NCBI GenBank assembly: GCA_016712315.1
Contig: JADJRG010000013.1
Coordinates: forward strand, 1,061,501 to 1,125,500
Length of the DNA stretch: 64,000 nucleotides
From: Nannocystis sp.
GTDB taxonomy: Bacteria > Myxococcota_A > Polyangia > Nannocystales > Nannocystaceae
Direction: 5' to 3'
Made by a program: the position numbers and the translations under genes. Under the pieces are notes generated by a model, which did no database searches, had not been told where the DNA came from, and was given only the letters and a program-made list of their open reading frames with translations. Below are positions 52,958 through 63,359 of this stretch, one piece after another (the first letter of the stretch is position 1; each line of letters starts with the position of its first letter).

Positions 52958-54472
52958 ATGCGATCCTCCCACTCATCGATCCTCCGTCCGTTCATGGCCC
53001 TCGTCCTCATCGCCGCCTGTAGCGATTCGTCCGGCGGTGGCCGCGGCGACGGCGGCGGCTTCGACTCCTGGAACCTCTCGACCGGCGCCGGCGGTGACGC
53101 GACCGTGAGCTCCGGAGGCGGCTTCGACGACGGCGAGGCCGGCTCGGGCGGTAGCACCGGCGCGCCCGCGCCGGCGGTCTGCGGCGACGGCGTCGTCGCC
53201 GGCGACGAGGCCTGCGACGACGGCCCGGCCAACGGCCCCGGACAGGCTTGCCGGCTCGACTGCACCGCCAACGTCTGCGGCGATGGCGAGCAGGGCCCCG
53301 GCGAGGCCTGCGACGACGGCCCGGCCAACGCCCCGGACGGCGCGTGCTCGGCCGCCTGCACGGTCAACCCCTCCGCCTGTGGCACCGTCGAGGTCGCGGC
53401 CACGATCGAGAAGCAGCCGCTCGACGTCATTCTCGTCGTCGACAACTCCAGCAGCATGAAGGCGGAGATCGCCGGGATCCAGGACAACATCAACGACCAC
53501 TTCGCGGCGATCCTGAGCACCGCTGGCATCGACTACACCATGGTCGTGGTCAGCAAGTACGGCAACTACAAGGGCGGCTACAACGCCCCGATCTGCATCG
53601 AGGCCCCGCTCGGCGAGATCCCGCCGGGGGGCTGCGTCAACCCGCCGAGTCACCCGGGGAGCACCGAGACCTTCAGCCACTACAGCACCATGATCGGCAG
53701 CGACGACGCGTGGTGCAAGATCCTCAAGACGGGCATCGGCGTCGACGACGAGTTCGATCAGTACGGCTGGATGAAGTGGCTGCGCAAGGATGCGCACAAG
53801 GCCTTCATCATCGTCTCGGACGACCACGTCGGTTGCACGCTCAGCTTCATCGACGGCAAATGGGACGGCTTCGCCGACAACCAGTTCGACGATTACAACC
53901 TCTCCTACGCCGAGCGGTTCGACGAGCACCTGCGCACGCTGAGCCCGTCGAAGTTCGGCGCGCTGACGGAGGAGCGCAAGTACACCGTCCATTCGCTGAT
54001 CGGCCTCGCGGCTTCCGGTAACGGTGAGCCGTACCCCCCGTCGGCCCCGTTCCAGCTCGGGAAATGCTCGACGGCGGAGGAGCCGGGCACCGGACACCAG
54101 GCGCTCAGCAAGCTGACCGGCGGGCTCCGGTTCCCGGTGTGCGACACGAACAACTACGACAAGGTGTTCCAGGCACTCGCCGACAGCATGATCAAGGGCG
54201 CCAAGATCACCTGCGACTTCCCGGTCCCGCCCCCGCCCGAGGGCAAGACCCTCGATCCGAGCACGATCGCCGTCAACTACTACCCGATGGGCCAGCAGGA
54301 CGCCCCCGAGTCGTTCTCACAGGTAGCGACCGCGACCGAGTGCGCCCCGGGGCTCTTCTACCTCGCCGGCGAGACGATTCATCTGTGCCCGGACACCTGC
54401 GCCGCGGTGCAACAGGACTTCGACGCAGAGATCAAGGTCGAGTTCAGCTGCCTCCCGGTCACCCCCGGGTGA
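52958..54472 (+). CDS. Lipoprotein with Cys-rich repeats and a von Willebrand factor A domain
   Basis: ATG 52958 has GAAAGGA 9 nt upstream; the longer frame reaching back to 52742 lacks this. A signal peptide with lipobox LIAACSD and a Gly-rich linker come first. Two Cys/Asp units follow (CGDGVVAGDEACDDGPANG, CGDGEQGPGEACDDGPANA), typical of myxobacterial surface proteins. From about residue 155 a vWA domain is seen with an intact MIDAS core (ILVVDNSSSM) and later Asp/Thr residues, so metal-dependent ligand binding is plausible. Several Cys pairs stabilise the C-terminus. It is a single gene, followed by a hairpin at 54497. Confidence 0.8.
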   Translation: MRSSHSSILRPFMALVLIAACSDSSGGGRGDGGGFDSWNLSTGAGGDATVSSGGGFDDGEAGSGGSTGAPAPAVCGDGVVAGDEACDDGPANGPGQACRLDCTANVCGDGEQGPGEACDDGPANAPDGACSAACTVNPSACGTVEVAATIEKQPLDVILVVDNSSSMKAEIAGIQDNINDHFAAILSTAGIDYTMVVVSKYGNYKGGYNAPICIEAPLGEIPPGGCVNPPSHPGSTETFSHYSTMIGSDDAWCKILKTGIGVDDEFDQYGWMKWLRKDAHKAFIIVSDDHVGCTLSFIDGKWDGFADNQFDDYNLSYAERFDEHLRTLSPSKFGALTEERKYTVHSLIGLAASGNGEPYPPSAPFQLGKCSTAEEPGTGHQALSKLTGGLRFPVCDTNNYDKVFQALADSMIKGAKITCDFPVPPPPEGKTLDPSTIAVNYYPMGQQDAPESFSQVATATECAPGLFYLAGETIHLCPDTCAAVQQDFDAEIKVEFSCLPVTPG

Positions 54473-54496
54473 TCGCGACGCCACAACATCGTACAT

Positions 54497-54528
54497 GCTC
54501 GCCTGACCCCGTCTCAGGTTAGGCGAGC
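54497..54528 (+). terminator. Hairpin after the vWA lipoprotein gene
   Basis: GCTCGCCTGACC and AGGTTAGGCGAGC form a 12-bp stem with one G-T pair around a short loop, 25 bp after the stop. No T-run follows, so it may act as a transcript end protector or a weak terminator. Confidence 0.55.
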
Positions 54529-54723
54529 GAGGGGCGATGCTCCCCTTCTTCTCCTGCCCCACTGCTCAGGGCGGCTGGGCCACGACGCGCTCGTCGCGCT
54601 GTCGCCGCGAGACGTCCTCGCGGCGTCCAGAGTCAGACACCTCAGGGTCAGCGCTCACCGCGCATTTGTCGGGTAGGAGCGGATGCGGGACCCCGAGAGC
54701 CGCCGGCGTTCTTGGTCGCCGGG

Positions 54724-55480
54724 GTAGGCGTCGTCGCACCCGCTCCCCCCACAGATCCGGACGTGCGGATTTCCCGCATCCGGCTCCTCGAGTCAGAGCT
54801 TCGCTGCGCGCATGGATGATCGGACGATCCTCGGCGCGGGGAGCGGATGTCTCTCCAAGACCTCCTTGGAGAAGACCTCCCACGTCATCCTGGCCCGCTG
54901 CCTCGCCGCTCGACGGCTCATCCTCACTGTTACTTTGTGCGTTTTCCTTGTTCATCTCTCTCGTTCACGTTCTCGCCCTGCACACCAATTTCCAGGGGGT
55001 CCGTGTCTCACTCGATGTTGGCAGATAGGGGACATCGTTCCCTCGCTCGGTTCTCTGACTCGGCGCCCCCTTCCCTCCACGGGGTCCCATCGGGCAGGTT
55101 CCCCCGCTTCCTCGGTACTATGAGGCGCTCCGACTCCCTGCCGCCCTTCGGCGCGTGCTTCGGTCTCCCTCGCCAGCGCCTACCGCTCTTCCGCGGAGAC
55201 GACAGGGCCTCTCACGTTCCTGGTCGACCCCTCGCGCGCGTGCCGTGGTCTCAGACCCCGGGGGAGCCTCATGCGCCAGGCCATCTCGGCGCCGAGGTCT
55301 CGCCTTCCGCGCTGGCAACCGCGTCGGCCTCCCCGACGACAAAAGTTTCGGGGCTCCATACACGGCCCGCGCGCTCCCTGTGTACGCTTCACGCCGCCGG
55401 TTACCCGACGCCGCGCAACACTCGGTTCCGGCTGGTGGCCAGCCTTGGCCGGGTGGGCCTCTCAGCCCACTAGGTCGCAA
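54724..55480 (-). mobile_element. Second group II intron, internally deleted
   Basis: On the minus strand the segment starts near TTGCGACC (a one-base variant of the GTGCGAC start) at about 55480. It continues through typical structured, ORF-free intron sequence, and reaches a domain V hairpin (54786-54752), a domain VI-like hairpin and CTAC near 54724. Between them only the N-terminal codons of an intron-encoded protein remain (MNKENAQSNSEDEPSSGEAA from 54955) plus a short tail; the reverse transcriptase domains are gone. Exact ends are uncertain because I cannot reconstruct the target gene. 54529-54723 and 55481-55715 hold no gene I can support. Confidence 0.65.
54752..54786 (-). ncRNA. Group II intron domain V hairpin (second intron)
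   Basis: The minus strand reads GAGCCGGATGCGGGAAATCC and folds back with GGATTTCCC-adjacent CGTCCGGATCTG. It has the GAGCC start, GAAA loop and CGG closing strand of domain V, of a different sequence type from the intron at 7239-8586. Confidence 0.75.
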
Positions 55481-55715
55481 TGAAGGTTTCAGCTATGTGA
55501 TTTAAGTGTGTTTTGGTAGCTTCCTCCTTCTCCAGACTTCGTGACCCACTGCCAGATTTTGCCAAACTTTTGCCAAAACCAGGGCCACGCTGAGGCGCCC
55601 CGGGCTGCACCGGGGCGGAGCCTTCGCCGGTCCCGCCGCGGCCCCCATCTCCAGAAACGCCCGTTGTTGGGGGATTGCGGCCGATCGGCGGGATCGGGGG
55701 CGCTCTGGAGGGGGG

Positions 55716-57686
<1,971 letters not shown>

Positions 57687-57797
57687 CGGAGCGTCCTTCT
57701 GTGAAGCAGAGCCCGAGTATCGCCCATCCAGCGCGCCGCGCTGCCTCTCAGTGACGCCACCTTCCGCTCGTATCCGCGAAGCGATACGCTCCCGCCC

Positions 57798-59255
57798 ATG
57801 CGCACCGCCGCGACCTCGCTCGTCTTCGCGCTCGCCGCCTCTGCCTGCGGGCGCGATCGCCTGGACACCGGCCTCGCGCCCCTCGCCACCCCCAGCCAAG
57901 CGCGCTGCGGCGTCATCAAGAGCCGCGACCGACCCGTGATCATCGAGTGGCCCTCGGCCGACCGCGCCAACCTCGAGCAGCAGATCCGCCGCGGCGACAA
58001 GATCGTCGTCGTCCGCTACGAAGGCTGTGAGATGGAGGTCCTCCGCGACTGCGCCGCCCCTGGCGCCTACCGCTACGCCGCCGTCCAGCGCAAAGAGGAG
58101 TCCTCCAGCCTCAAGGACGAAGACGAGCTCTACGCCAAGATCCCCCTCGGCGCCGCCCAGCTCGTCGGCGAGCTCAAGAGCCACGGCGCGCTCGAGCTCA
58201 CCATGACCATCGTCGGCGGCTACGAGTCCTCGTCCGCGAGCCTGCCGCGTCACCAGCTCACCGGCGCCTGTGAAGGCGCCACCCACCTCGTCCGCAGCCT
58301 CACCGTCGGCGCCTTCACCCTCAGCAGCGGCCGCGGCGCCGAGGCCCGCGTCGGCGCCGAGGCGTGGGGAGCCGGCGCCGGCGGCCGCACCGCCCGTGAG
58401 CGCGGCGCCTTACGCAGCGACGGAGATCCCCGGAGCTGCCACAGCGGCGACGACGACGCCCCTCCCGATCAATGCGGCGCCCTGCTCCGCCTCGAGGTCG
58501 TCCCTCTCGGCGAAGCCGCCGCGCCGCGCCGCCGCGCCCGCCCCTGCCCCCCGGACACGGTCGAATTCCCCGGCGGCCAATTCGTCGACAGCGGCGATGG
58601 TTGGGGCGCAGGCGGCGAGGTCGCCCCGCTCTGCGTCGCCCAGCACGAGGTCACCGTCGCCGAGTACCGCGGCTGCGTCGGCGACAGCATCTGCTCCGAG
58701 GCCCCCTCCACCGTCTCTTGGCCGAGCATCACCGACGCCGAGCGCAGCCGCGAGAGCGAGCGCTGCAACGCCACCCACCGCGGCCGCCGCGATCACCCCG
58801 TCAACTGCGTCGCGTGGAACCAAGCCGACGCCTACTGCCGCGCGCAGGGCGGCCGCTTGCCCACCGAGGCCGAGTGGGAGTGGATCGCCCGCGGCGGCGA
58901 CCAGAGCCGCACCTACCCCTGGGGAGAGGATCACCCCGACGCCCGCCTGCTCAACGCCTGCGGCAAGGAGTGCGACAAAGCGAGCGGCCTCTACCCCCGC
59001 AGCGACGGCCACCGCAGCACCGCCCCCGTCGACTCCTTTAAAAAGGGGCGCGGCCGCTGGCGGATCGCCGACCTCGCCGGCAACGTCTGGGAGTGGACCG
59101 CCAGCGGCGACGACAGCGAGCGGGTGATCCGCGGCGGCGGCTTCGACAGCAAGGACGACGCCCAAACGCGCAGCAGCAGCCGCGCCACCCAGGCCCCCCG
59201 CGACCGCCGCGCGGATCTGGGCTTTCGCTGCGTATGGACCCCGAGCGCCCCCTAA
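57798..59255 (+). CDS. FGE-sulfatase-domain lipoprotein
   Basis: ATG 57798 gives a signal peptide with lipobox LAASACGRD. An N-terminal beta-domain of about 200 residues ('IVVVRYEGCEMEVLRDCAAP') is followed by a Gly/Ala-rich linker and, from about residue 255, an FGE-sulfatase fold: 'TVEFPGGQFVDSGDGWGAGG', CVAQHEVTVAEYRGCV, HPVNCVAWNQADAYCRAQGG, 'RLPTEAEWEWIARGG', 'LAGNVWEWTASGDDSERVIR', ending GFRCVWTP. Like other lectin-type members it is more likely a binding protein than a sulfatase-maturing enzyme. It diverges from the IgGFc gene, with 111 bp between the starts. It does not match the DGR template at DNA level. Confidence 0.8.
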   Translation: MRTAATSLVFALAASACGRDRLDTGLAPLATPSQARCGVIKSRDRPVIIEWPSADRANLEQQIRRGDKIVVVRYEGCEMEVLRDCAAPGAYRYAAVQRKEESSSLKDEDELYAKIPLGAAQLVGELKSHGALELTMTIVGGYESSSASLPRHQLTGACEGATHLVRSLTVGAFTLSSGRGAEARVGAEAWGAGAGGRTARERGALRSDGDPRSCHSGDDDAPPDQCGALLRLEVVPLGEAAAPRRRARPCPPDTVEFPGGQFVDSGDGWGAGGEVAPLCVAQHEVTVAEYRGCVGDSICSEAPSTVSWPSITDAERSRESERCNATHRGRRDHPVNCVAWNQADAYCRAQGGRLPTEAEWEWIARGGDQSRTYPWGEDHPDARLLNACGKECDKASGLYPRSDGHRSTAPVDSFKKGRGRWRIADLAGNVWEWTASGDDSERVIRGGGFDSKDDAQTRSSSRATQAPRDRRADLGFRCVWTPSAP

Positions 59256-59328
59256 CGCCCCCTCCACCAGCCCCCTTGAACTCCCCGCGACAAACACGTC
59301 TCATACGTCGATTGAGTAAGAAGGAACA

Positions 59329-60147
59329 ATGCCGCACAACGACCGCGCCGCCCCCTTCCTGTTGAGCCTCGCTCTCCTGCTCGCCGCCTGCGGCGACGAC
59401 GACGCCGCCACGTCCGCGACCGACACCGCCACCTCGACCACCGGCACCTCGACCACCGACACCAGCACCACCGATCCCACCACCGACGCGACCACCAGCT
59501 CGACCACGGGCAGCGGCAGCGTCGGCGAGAGCGACAGCGACGGCGTCAGCGTCACCGACACCGATCCCACCACGACCACCGCCGACCCCACCACCTCGAC
59601 CACCGATCCGACCACCACGACCGACCCGACGACCGGCACCGACACCGACACCGACGCCACCACCGAAGCGCCCCCCGCCTGCGGCGACGGCCAGCTCGAC
59701 CCCGGCGAAGAGTGCGACGACGCCAACAACACCCCCGGGGACGGCTGCGACGCCGACTGCAAGGAGGAGCAGCCCCCCTGCGACCCTGACGGGCTCTATC
59801 AAGTCCAGGGCGCGCCGATCGCCTACACCTGCTGCCAGGGGCTCGTCGCCGTCAACATCAACGCCTTCATCTTGACGGGCGACGGCGCCACGATCGCCTC
59901 CTCACCCTCCAACCCCAAGACCATGACCGGCGCCGCGACCACCTGCCCCGACGGCGTCTTTAGCAACAGCGCCGCGATCCCCGGCGGCTGCACCGAGACC
60001 TTTAAGGTCAGCGGCGAATTTACCGACGCCAACACCTGGAGCGGCACCTACGAGCTCGACTTTGAGGGCGAGCAGTGCTCCTGCTTCGGCGGCATGTTCG
60101 GCACCCCCTGCGTCGATCAGCTCTTCCCCGTCACCGCCAAGCGCTGA
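59329..60147 (+). CDS. Secreted lipoprotein with Thr/Asp repeat linker and Cys-rich unit
   Basis: ATG 59329 follows AAGGAACA. The signal peptide ends in LLLAACGDD. Residues 25-115 are a Thr/Ser/Asp-rich linker (TTSTTDPTTT-type repeats). One DUF4215-like unit follows (CGDGQLDPGEECDDANNTPG, 'DGCDADCKEEQPPC'), then a beta-rich domain of about 120 residues with several Cys ('YQVQGAPIAYTCCQGLVAV', 'ETFKVSGEFTDANTWSGTYE', ECSCFGG-like). I do not recognise the last domain. It lies 74 bp after the FGE lipoprotein, so the two may be co-transcribed. Confidence 0.65.
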   Translation: MPHNDRAAPFLLSLALLLAACGDDDAATSATDTATSTTGTSTTDTSTTDPTTDATTSSTTGSGSVGESDSDGVSVTDTDPTTTTADPTTSTTDPTTTTDPTTGTDTDTDATTEAPPACGDGQLDPGEECDDANNTPGDGCDADCKEEQPPCDPDGLYQVQGAPIAYTCCQGLVAVNINAFILTGDGATIASSPSNPKTMTGAATTCPDGVFSNSAAIPGGCTETFKVSGEFTDANTWSGTYELDFEGEQCSCFGGMFGTPCVDQLFPVTAKR

Positions 60148-60150
60148 GAC

Positions 60151-60543
60151 TTATGCCCCGTCCTCGCGCGTCTGCGCGAGGAACCCCGCGAACAGCGCCG
60201 CCTCATCCGCCGGAAAGAGCCCGCTCGCCGGAGTCGCCGCGTGATACGCCCGAAACGCCGCGGCGAAGCCCGGCGGGTCCGCATCAAACCACCGCGATGC
60301 CGCCTCGGAGCCCTGCATCAGCCGCTCGAAGCGCAGCCGCGCGACCAGCAGCGCCGCCATCTCGAACCCATCCGCCGAGATCCCCGAAGGATCGACCCTC
60401 GCCCGCCCCGCCGCGCTGAGCCCCGGCGTCGCCGCCAAGCTCGCCAGCCCCGCCGCTCGATCGCTCGCCCGCAGCGCCGCCGCCAGCCCGCGCTCCAGCG
60501 CCTGCAGTTCCAACAGCCCCGCCGCCTCGTCCTCTTCGCTCAT
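60151..60543 (-). CDS. DUF2063/MbnC-like partner protein of an MNIO enzyme
   Basis: ATG 60543 overlaps the stop of the DUF692 gene (ATGA arrangement), so the two are translated together. The 130-residue helical protein has LLELQALERGLAAALRASD, then 'GFEMAALLVARLRFERLMQG', and 'ASRWFDADPPGFAAAFRAYH'. This resembles the N-terminal DUF2063-type partner subunits that pair with DUF692 enzymes (as MbnC with MbnB, TglI with TglH). The partner binds and presents the peptide substrate. The match is by pattern and by gene order, not by a decisive motif. Confidence 0.65.
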   Translation of the reverse strand: MSEEDEAAGLLELQALERGLAAALRASDRAAGLASLAATPGLSAAGRARVDPSGISADGFEMAALLVARLRFERLMQGSEAASRWFDADPPGFAAAFRAYHAATPASGLFPADEAALFAGFLAQTREDGA

Positions 60544-61457
60544 CCGAGCGCCTCCACCGCCCGCCGCAGCCGCCGCAGCTCCCCCGCGATCGGCCCGACG
60601 TCCGCGCCCTGCACGGTCCCCTCCATGCGCTCGAGCGTCACTCCGCGCAAATTCACGCACCTGGGCAGCACCTCCGCCAACAGCGCCCACACCGGCTCGG
60701 GCACCGCCTCATCGTGGCTGTCCAGCCGCAGCCGCCGCCCCTCGGGTAGCCACCCGAAATCACTATACGACCCCCCTGCCACGTGGATCTCGATCACCCG
60801 GCTCAGGTCCAACCGCCGCAAAAACTCACGCGGATCAAAGCCCATATTCTGGCCCATCATCCACACATTATAAAGATCGAGCACCACGTGCGAGCGCGGC
60901 AGCGCCAAGATCTGCGCGATCAGCCCCGCCTCCGCCAGCGGGTCGCCATAATAGAAGTAGTGCGCTGCATTCTCGAAGGCCACGTCCGGGACCACCCTCG
61001 CCTGCAGCTCCCGCAGACGCCCGCGCACCAGCGCCGCCGCCGCCGCCGTCGGCAGCAGCGGCAGCGGCAGCGCGAGCGCCTCCCCGGCCGCCGTCGTCAC
61101 CGCCAAGTGATCGCTGAGCCAGCGGAACTCAAAGCGCCCCTGGTCCTCCTCCAAGCGCCGCAGCCACCGCAATTGCCGCGCGCGATCCCCCGGATCGGCG
61201 CTGCCGAGCGACAGCCCCACCCCATGCGCCACGAACGGCTTCGACCGCGCCCCAGCCGGCGCCCACCGCTGACCAATTTCATAAAACTCAGAAGAGAACC
61301 CATTGGCGAGCAGCGCCCCCCCCTCCGTCGCCCACCACGTCGTCTCCGGCGCGATCTCAAAGTAGTCCACCAGCGCGCCGAACACCGGCGCCAACAGGTC
61401 CAGGTACTCCAGCTCTGGCTGGAGCACGAACCCGATCCCGATCGCCGAAGCCCCCAT
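60540..61457 (-). CDS. DUF692 multinuclear non-haem iron oxidase (MNIO)
   Basis: ATG 61457 (MGASAIGIGFVLQPELEYLD) starts a 305-residue TIM-barrel protein. DUF692 signatures are seen: 'VDYFEIAPETTWW', FVAHGVGLSLGSADP, 'FEFRWLSDHLAVTT', 'ARVVPDVAFENAAHYFYYGD', 'SHVVLDLYNVWMMGQNMGFD', 'VIEIHVAGGSYSDFG' and 'RLDSHDEAVPEPVWALLAEV'. The His, Asp, Glu and Asn residues in these motifs are those that bind the two or three iron ions. Members of this family (MbnB, TglH, BufB-type) modify Cys or other residues in ribosomal peptides. It is the middle gene of a unit with a Tat-exported protein upstream and a DUF2063-like partner downstream. Confidence 0.85.
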   Translation of the reverse strand: MGASAIGIGFVLQPELEYLDLLAPVFGALVDYFEIAPETTWWATEGGALLANGFSSEFYEIGQRWAPAGARSKPFVAHGVGLSLGSADPGDRARQLRWLRRLEEDQGRFEFRWLSDHLAVTTAAGEALALPLPLLPTAAAAALVRGRLRELQARVVPDVAFENAAHYFYYGDPLAEAGLIAQILALPRSHVVLDLYNVWMMGQNMGFDPREFLRRLDLSRVIEIHVAGGSYSDFGWLPEGRRLRLDSHDEAVPEPVWALLAEVLPRCVNLRGVTLERMEGTVQGADVGPIAGELRRLRRAVEALG

Positions 61458-61470
61458 CTCCCGGACGCCC

Positions 61471-62553
61471 CTAAAAGCCCCGCGCGTGGTCGTTGAGGAA
61501 CGAGAGGAAGCGGCGGCTGCGCTCGGGCACATGCCCCATCCCGCAGCCGATCGCCACCGGCCGTGTATCCCCCTCCACCCGCACCCCGCAGCCCCCGCTG
61601 TTCGCCCAGCGCGCCCCCTCGGGCGGCCGTGAGCGCACCAGCCGATCGCGCGCCAGCTCCGCCAGACGCGGCAAGAACAGCTCTTTACGCTGCTCCGTCA
61701 GGTACGCCTCGTGCCGCTCCATCCACGCCTCCGCGCCCTTCGTGCGCGGCGCCGCCAAGGTCGAAGCGAGCAGCGTCGCCGGCGCGGCCGCCACCACGTC
61801 GAGGCGCGGCTCCAGCGGCCCACGGATCACCGCCTTGGCCTCCACCGCCAGCCGCCCGCTCAGCGAGGCCGCCTCGAGCGCCGCCAGCCGCGTCAGCGTC
61901 GCGGCGTCGATCGCCGCCGCGAGCGCCGCGCCGATCTTCTCGATCCGCTGGTCGATCACCTGCTCGGTCTTGACCGGTCCATCCTCGCCCTCACCCTCCA
62001 TCCACGCGCGGCCGTGCGACTCCACGCTCGCCAGCTTCTGCAGCCCCGGAGGATCGATCGCCGTCACCCGCGCGGGCGTCACTGTCTCATCGACCAGGAT
62101 CATCCACGGCTCGCTGCGGATCCGCTCGCTCGTGTGCGCCTTCACCTCCGCGATCGTCGCGCAAGAGACCTCGAGCAAGGCCAAGCGCGCGAGCGCCTCA
62201 TCGCCGCCATGGTTGAGAAATTCACCGAACGCGCGGCCCCGTCGCCAGCGCTCGTCCCGCTCGCTGGGGATCACCAAGATCAGCCGCAGCCGCGCCCCAC
62301 TGGCCGACGGATCGACCTCAGCGCCGCCCTCATCGACCACGACCTGCCCCTCGATCTCCTCAAAAAATAACTCCGGCTCGGCGGCCGCGGGCTCGACCTC
62401 GACAGCATCGACTGGAGCCTCCTCGCCGACGCAGCGCTCACCGAGCGGCTCGTCCGCGAGGCCGAAGCGCTCGACCACCCATCGCGACCCCGTCGCCCCG
62501 CCCACTCCTAGCGCCAGACCTTTGACAAAGAACAGGAAGCTCCGCCGCTGCAT
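61471..62553 (-). CDS. Tat-exported protein with Cys-Gly C-terminus, candidate MNIO substrate
   Basis: The N-terminus MQRRSFLFFVKGLALGVGGA is a twin-arginine signal. The body is Glu/Ala-rich and mostly helical, with a beta segment (LRLILVIPSERDERWRRG) and 'LASTLAAPRTKGAEAWMERH'. The last 50 residues are distinctive: WANSGGCGVRVEGDT, then 'PVAIGCGMGHVPERSRRFLS', ending FLNDHARGF. Only four Cys are present, two of them in these CG motifs. The gene ends 13 bp before the DUF692 start. MNIO enzymes modify Cys-containing segments of peptides or proteins, so the C-terminus is a reasonable candidate target. A structural or redox role without modification is equally possible. Confidence 0.6.
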   Translation of the reverse strand: MQRRSFLFFVKGLALGVGGATGSRWVVERFGLADEPLGERCVGEEAPVDAVEVEPAAAEPELFFEEIEGQVVVDEGGAEVDPSASGARLRLILVIPSERDERWRRGRAFGEFLNHGGDEALARLALLEVSCATIAEVKAHTSERIRSEPWMILVDETVTPARVTAIDPPGLQKLASVESHGRAWMEGEGEDGPVKTEQVIDQRIEKIGAALAAAIDAATLTRLAALEAASLSGRLAVEAKAVIRGPLEPRLDVVAAAPATLLASTLAAPRTKGAEAWMERHEAYLTEQRKELFLPRLAELARDRLVRSRPPEGARWANSGGCGVRVEGDTRPVAIGCGMGHVPERSRRFLSFLNDHARGF

Positions 62554-62720
62554 AACTCACCGCACGCGCCACACCGACGCGACCTGATAGCCCCCTGACA
62601 GGACCTCACCGCCAGAGTTCCCGCAGCGGCCACAAATCGATCGCAGCGCCCGAGGTTCGCCCCCGCACGCCGCGCCAAAGCGCCCGCACTACCGAGGGCG
62701 CGGCCTGTTATCCTGCGCAG

Positions 62721-63359
62721 ATGCTCCGCCGCGTCGTCACAGCCCTAATTCTAAGCACCAGCGCCACCCTCGCCCTCGCCCCCATCGCCGCCGCCGAGAC
62801 CACCGGCCCGCCGCCGGACGTCACCCTCTACATCACCGCGCCAGCGGACAACGCCGAGTTCGACGCGCCAGCGACGATCGAGGTCTACGCCTCGGCCTTC
62901 GACGGCACCTCGGAGTTCGTGGAGTCCGTCGGCCTCACCGTCGATGGAGCCCCGCACCCCACGACCTGCGCGGTCCAAGGCCAATGTATCTTCAGCGACA
63001 TCGTCCTCGAGGAGGGGATCCACACCATCGTCGCCCTCGCGACCACCAACGTCGGCACGGCGAACGACTCGATCACCGTCTACGTCGGCGTGCCCGCGCC
63101 TGACCCCACCGGCGAGACCACCGGCGACACCGACGCCACCGCCGGCGACACCGACGCCACCGCCGGCGACACCGACGCCACCGCCGGCGACACCGACGCC
63201 ACCGCCGGCGACACCGACGCCACCGCCGGCGACACCGACACATCCGAGATGATCAACCCCGTCAAAGAGGGCTGTAGCTGCGCCACCACGCAGGACCGCG
63301 GCCTCACCGCCTTCGCGCTGCTCCTCGGCCTGCTCGGCCTGCGGAGGCGCCGTCGTTGA
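62721..63359 (+). CDS. MYXO-CTERM surface protein with Ig-like domain and GDTDATA repeats
   Basis: The signal peptide (MLRRVVTALILSTSATLALA) is followed by a bacterial Ig-like domain (VTLYITAPADNAEFDAPATI, to 'VGTANDSITVYVGVP'). About five tandem GDTDATA heptads follow (21-bp DNA repeats at 63120-63240), then a MYXO-CTERM tripartite signal: Gly-Cys-Ser-Cys, TM helix (GLTAFALLLGLLGL) and an Arg cluster. MYXO-CTERM proteins are sorted by myxosortase to the cell surface. The repeat number is likely to vary by slippage. The stop overlaps the start of the next gene. Confidence 0.85.
   Translation: MLRRVVTALILSTSATLALAPIAAAETTGPPPDVTLYITAPADNAEFDAPATIEVYASAFDGTSEFVESVGLTVDGAPHPTTCAVQGQCIFSDIVLEEGIHTIVALATTNVGTANDSITVYVGVPAPDPTGETTGDTDATAGDTDATAGDTDATAGDTDATAGDTDATAGDTDTSEMINPVKEGCSCATTQDRGLTAFALLLGLLGLRRRRR

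Noticed and set aside
57798..59255. Second DGR target gene
   Set aside because: The C-terminal protein pattern is similar (RGGGF ... GFRC), but the DNA does not align with the template repeat and differences are not adenine-specific.
60151..62553. Canonical bufferin or methanobactin operon
   Set aside because: No DUF2282 or short Cys-rich precursor peptide gene is seen; the adjacent candidate substrate is a large Tat protein.
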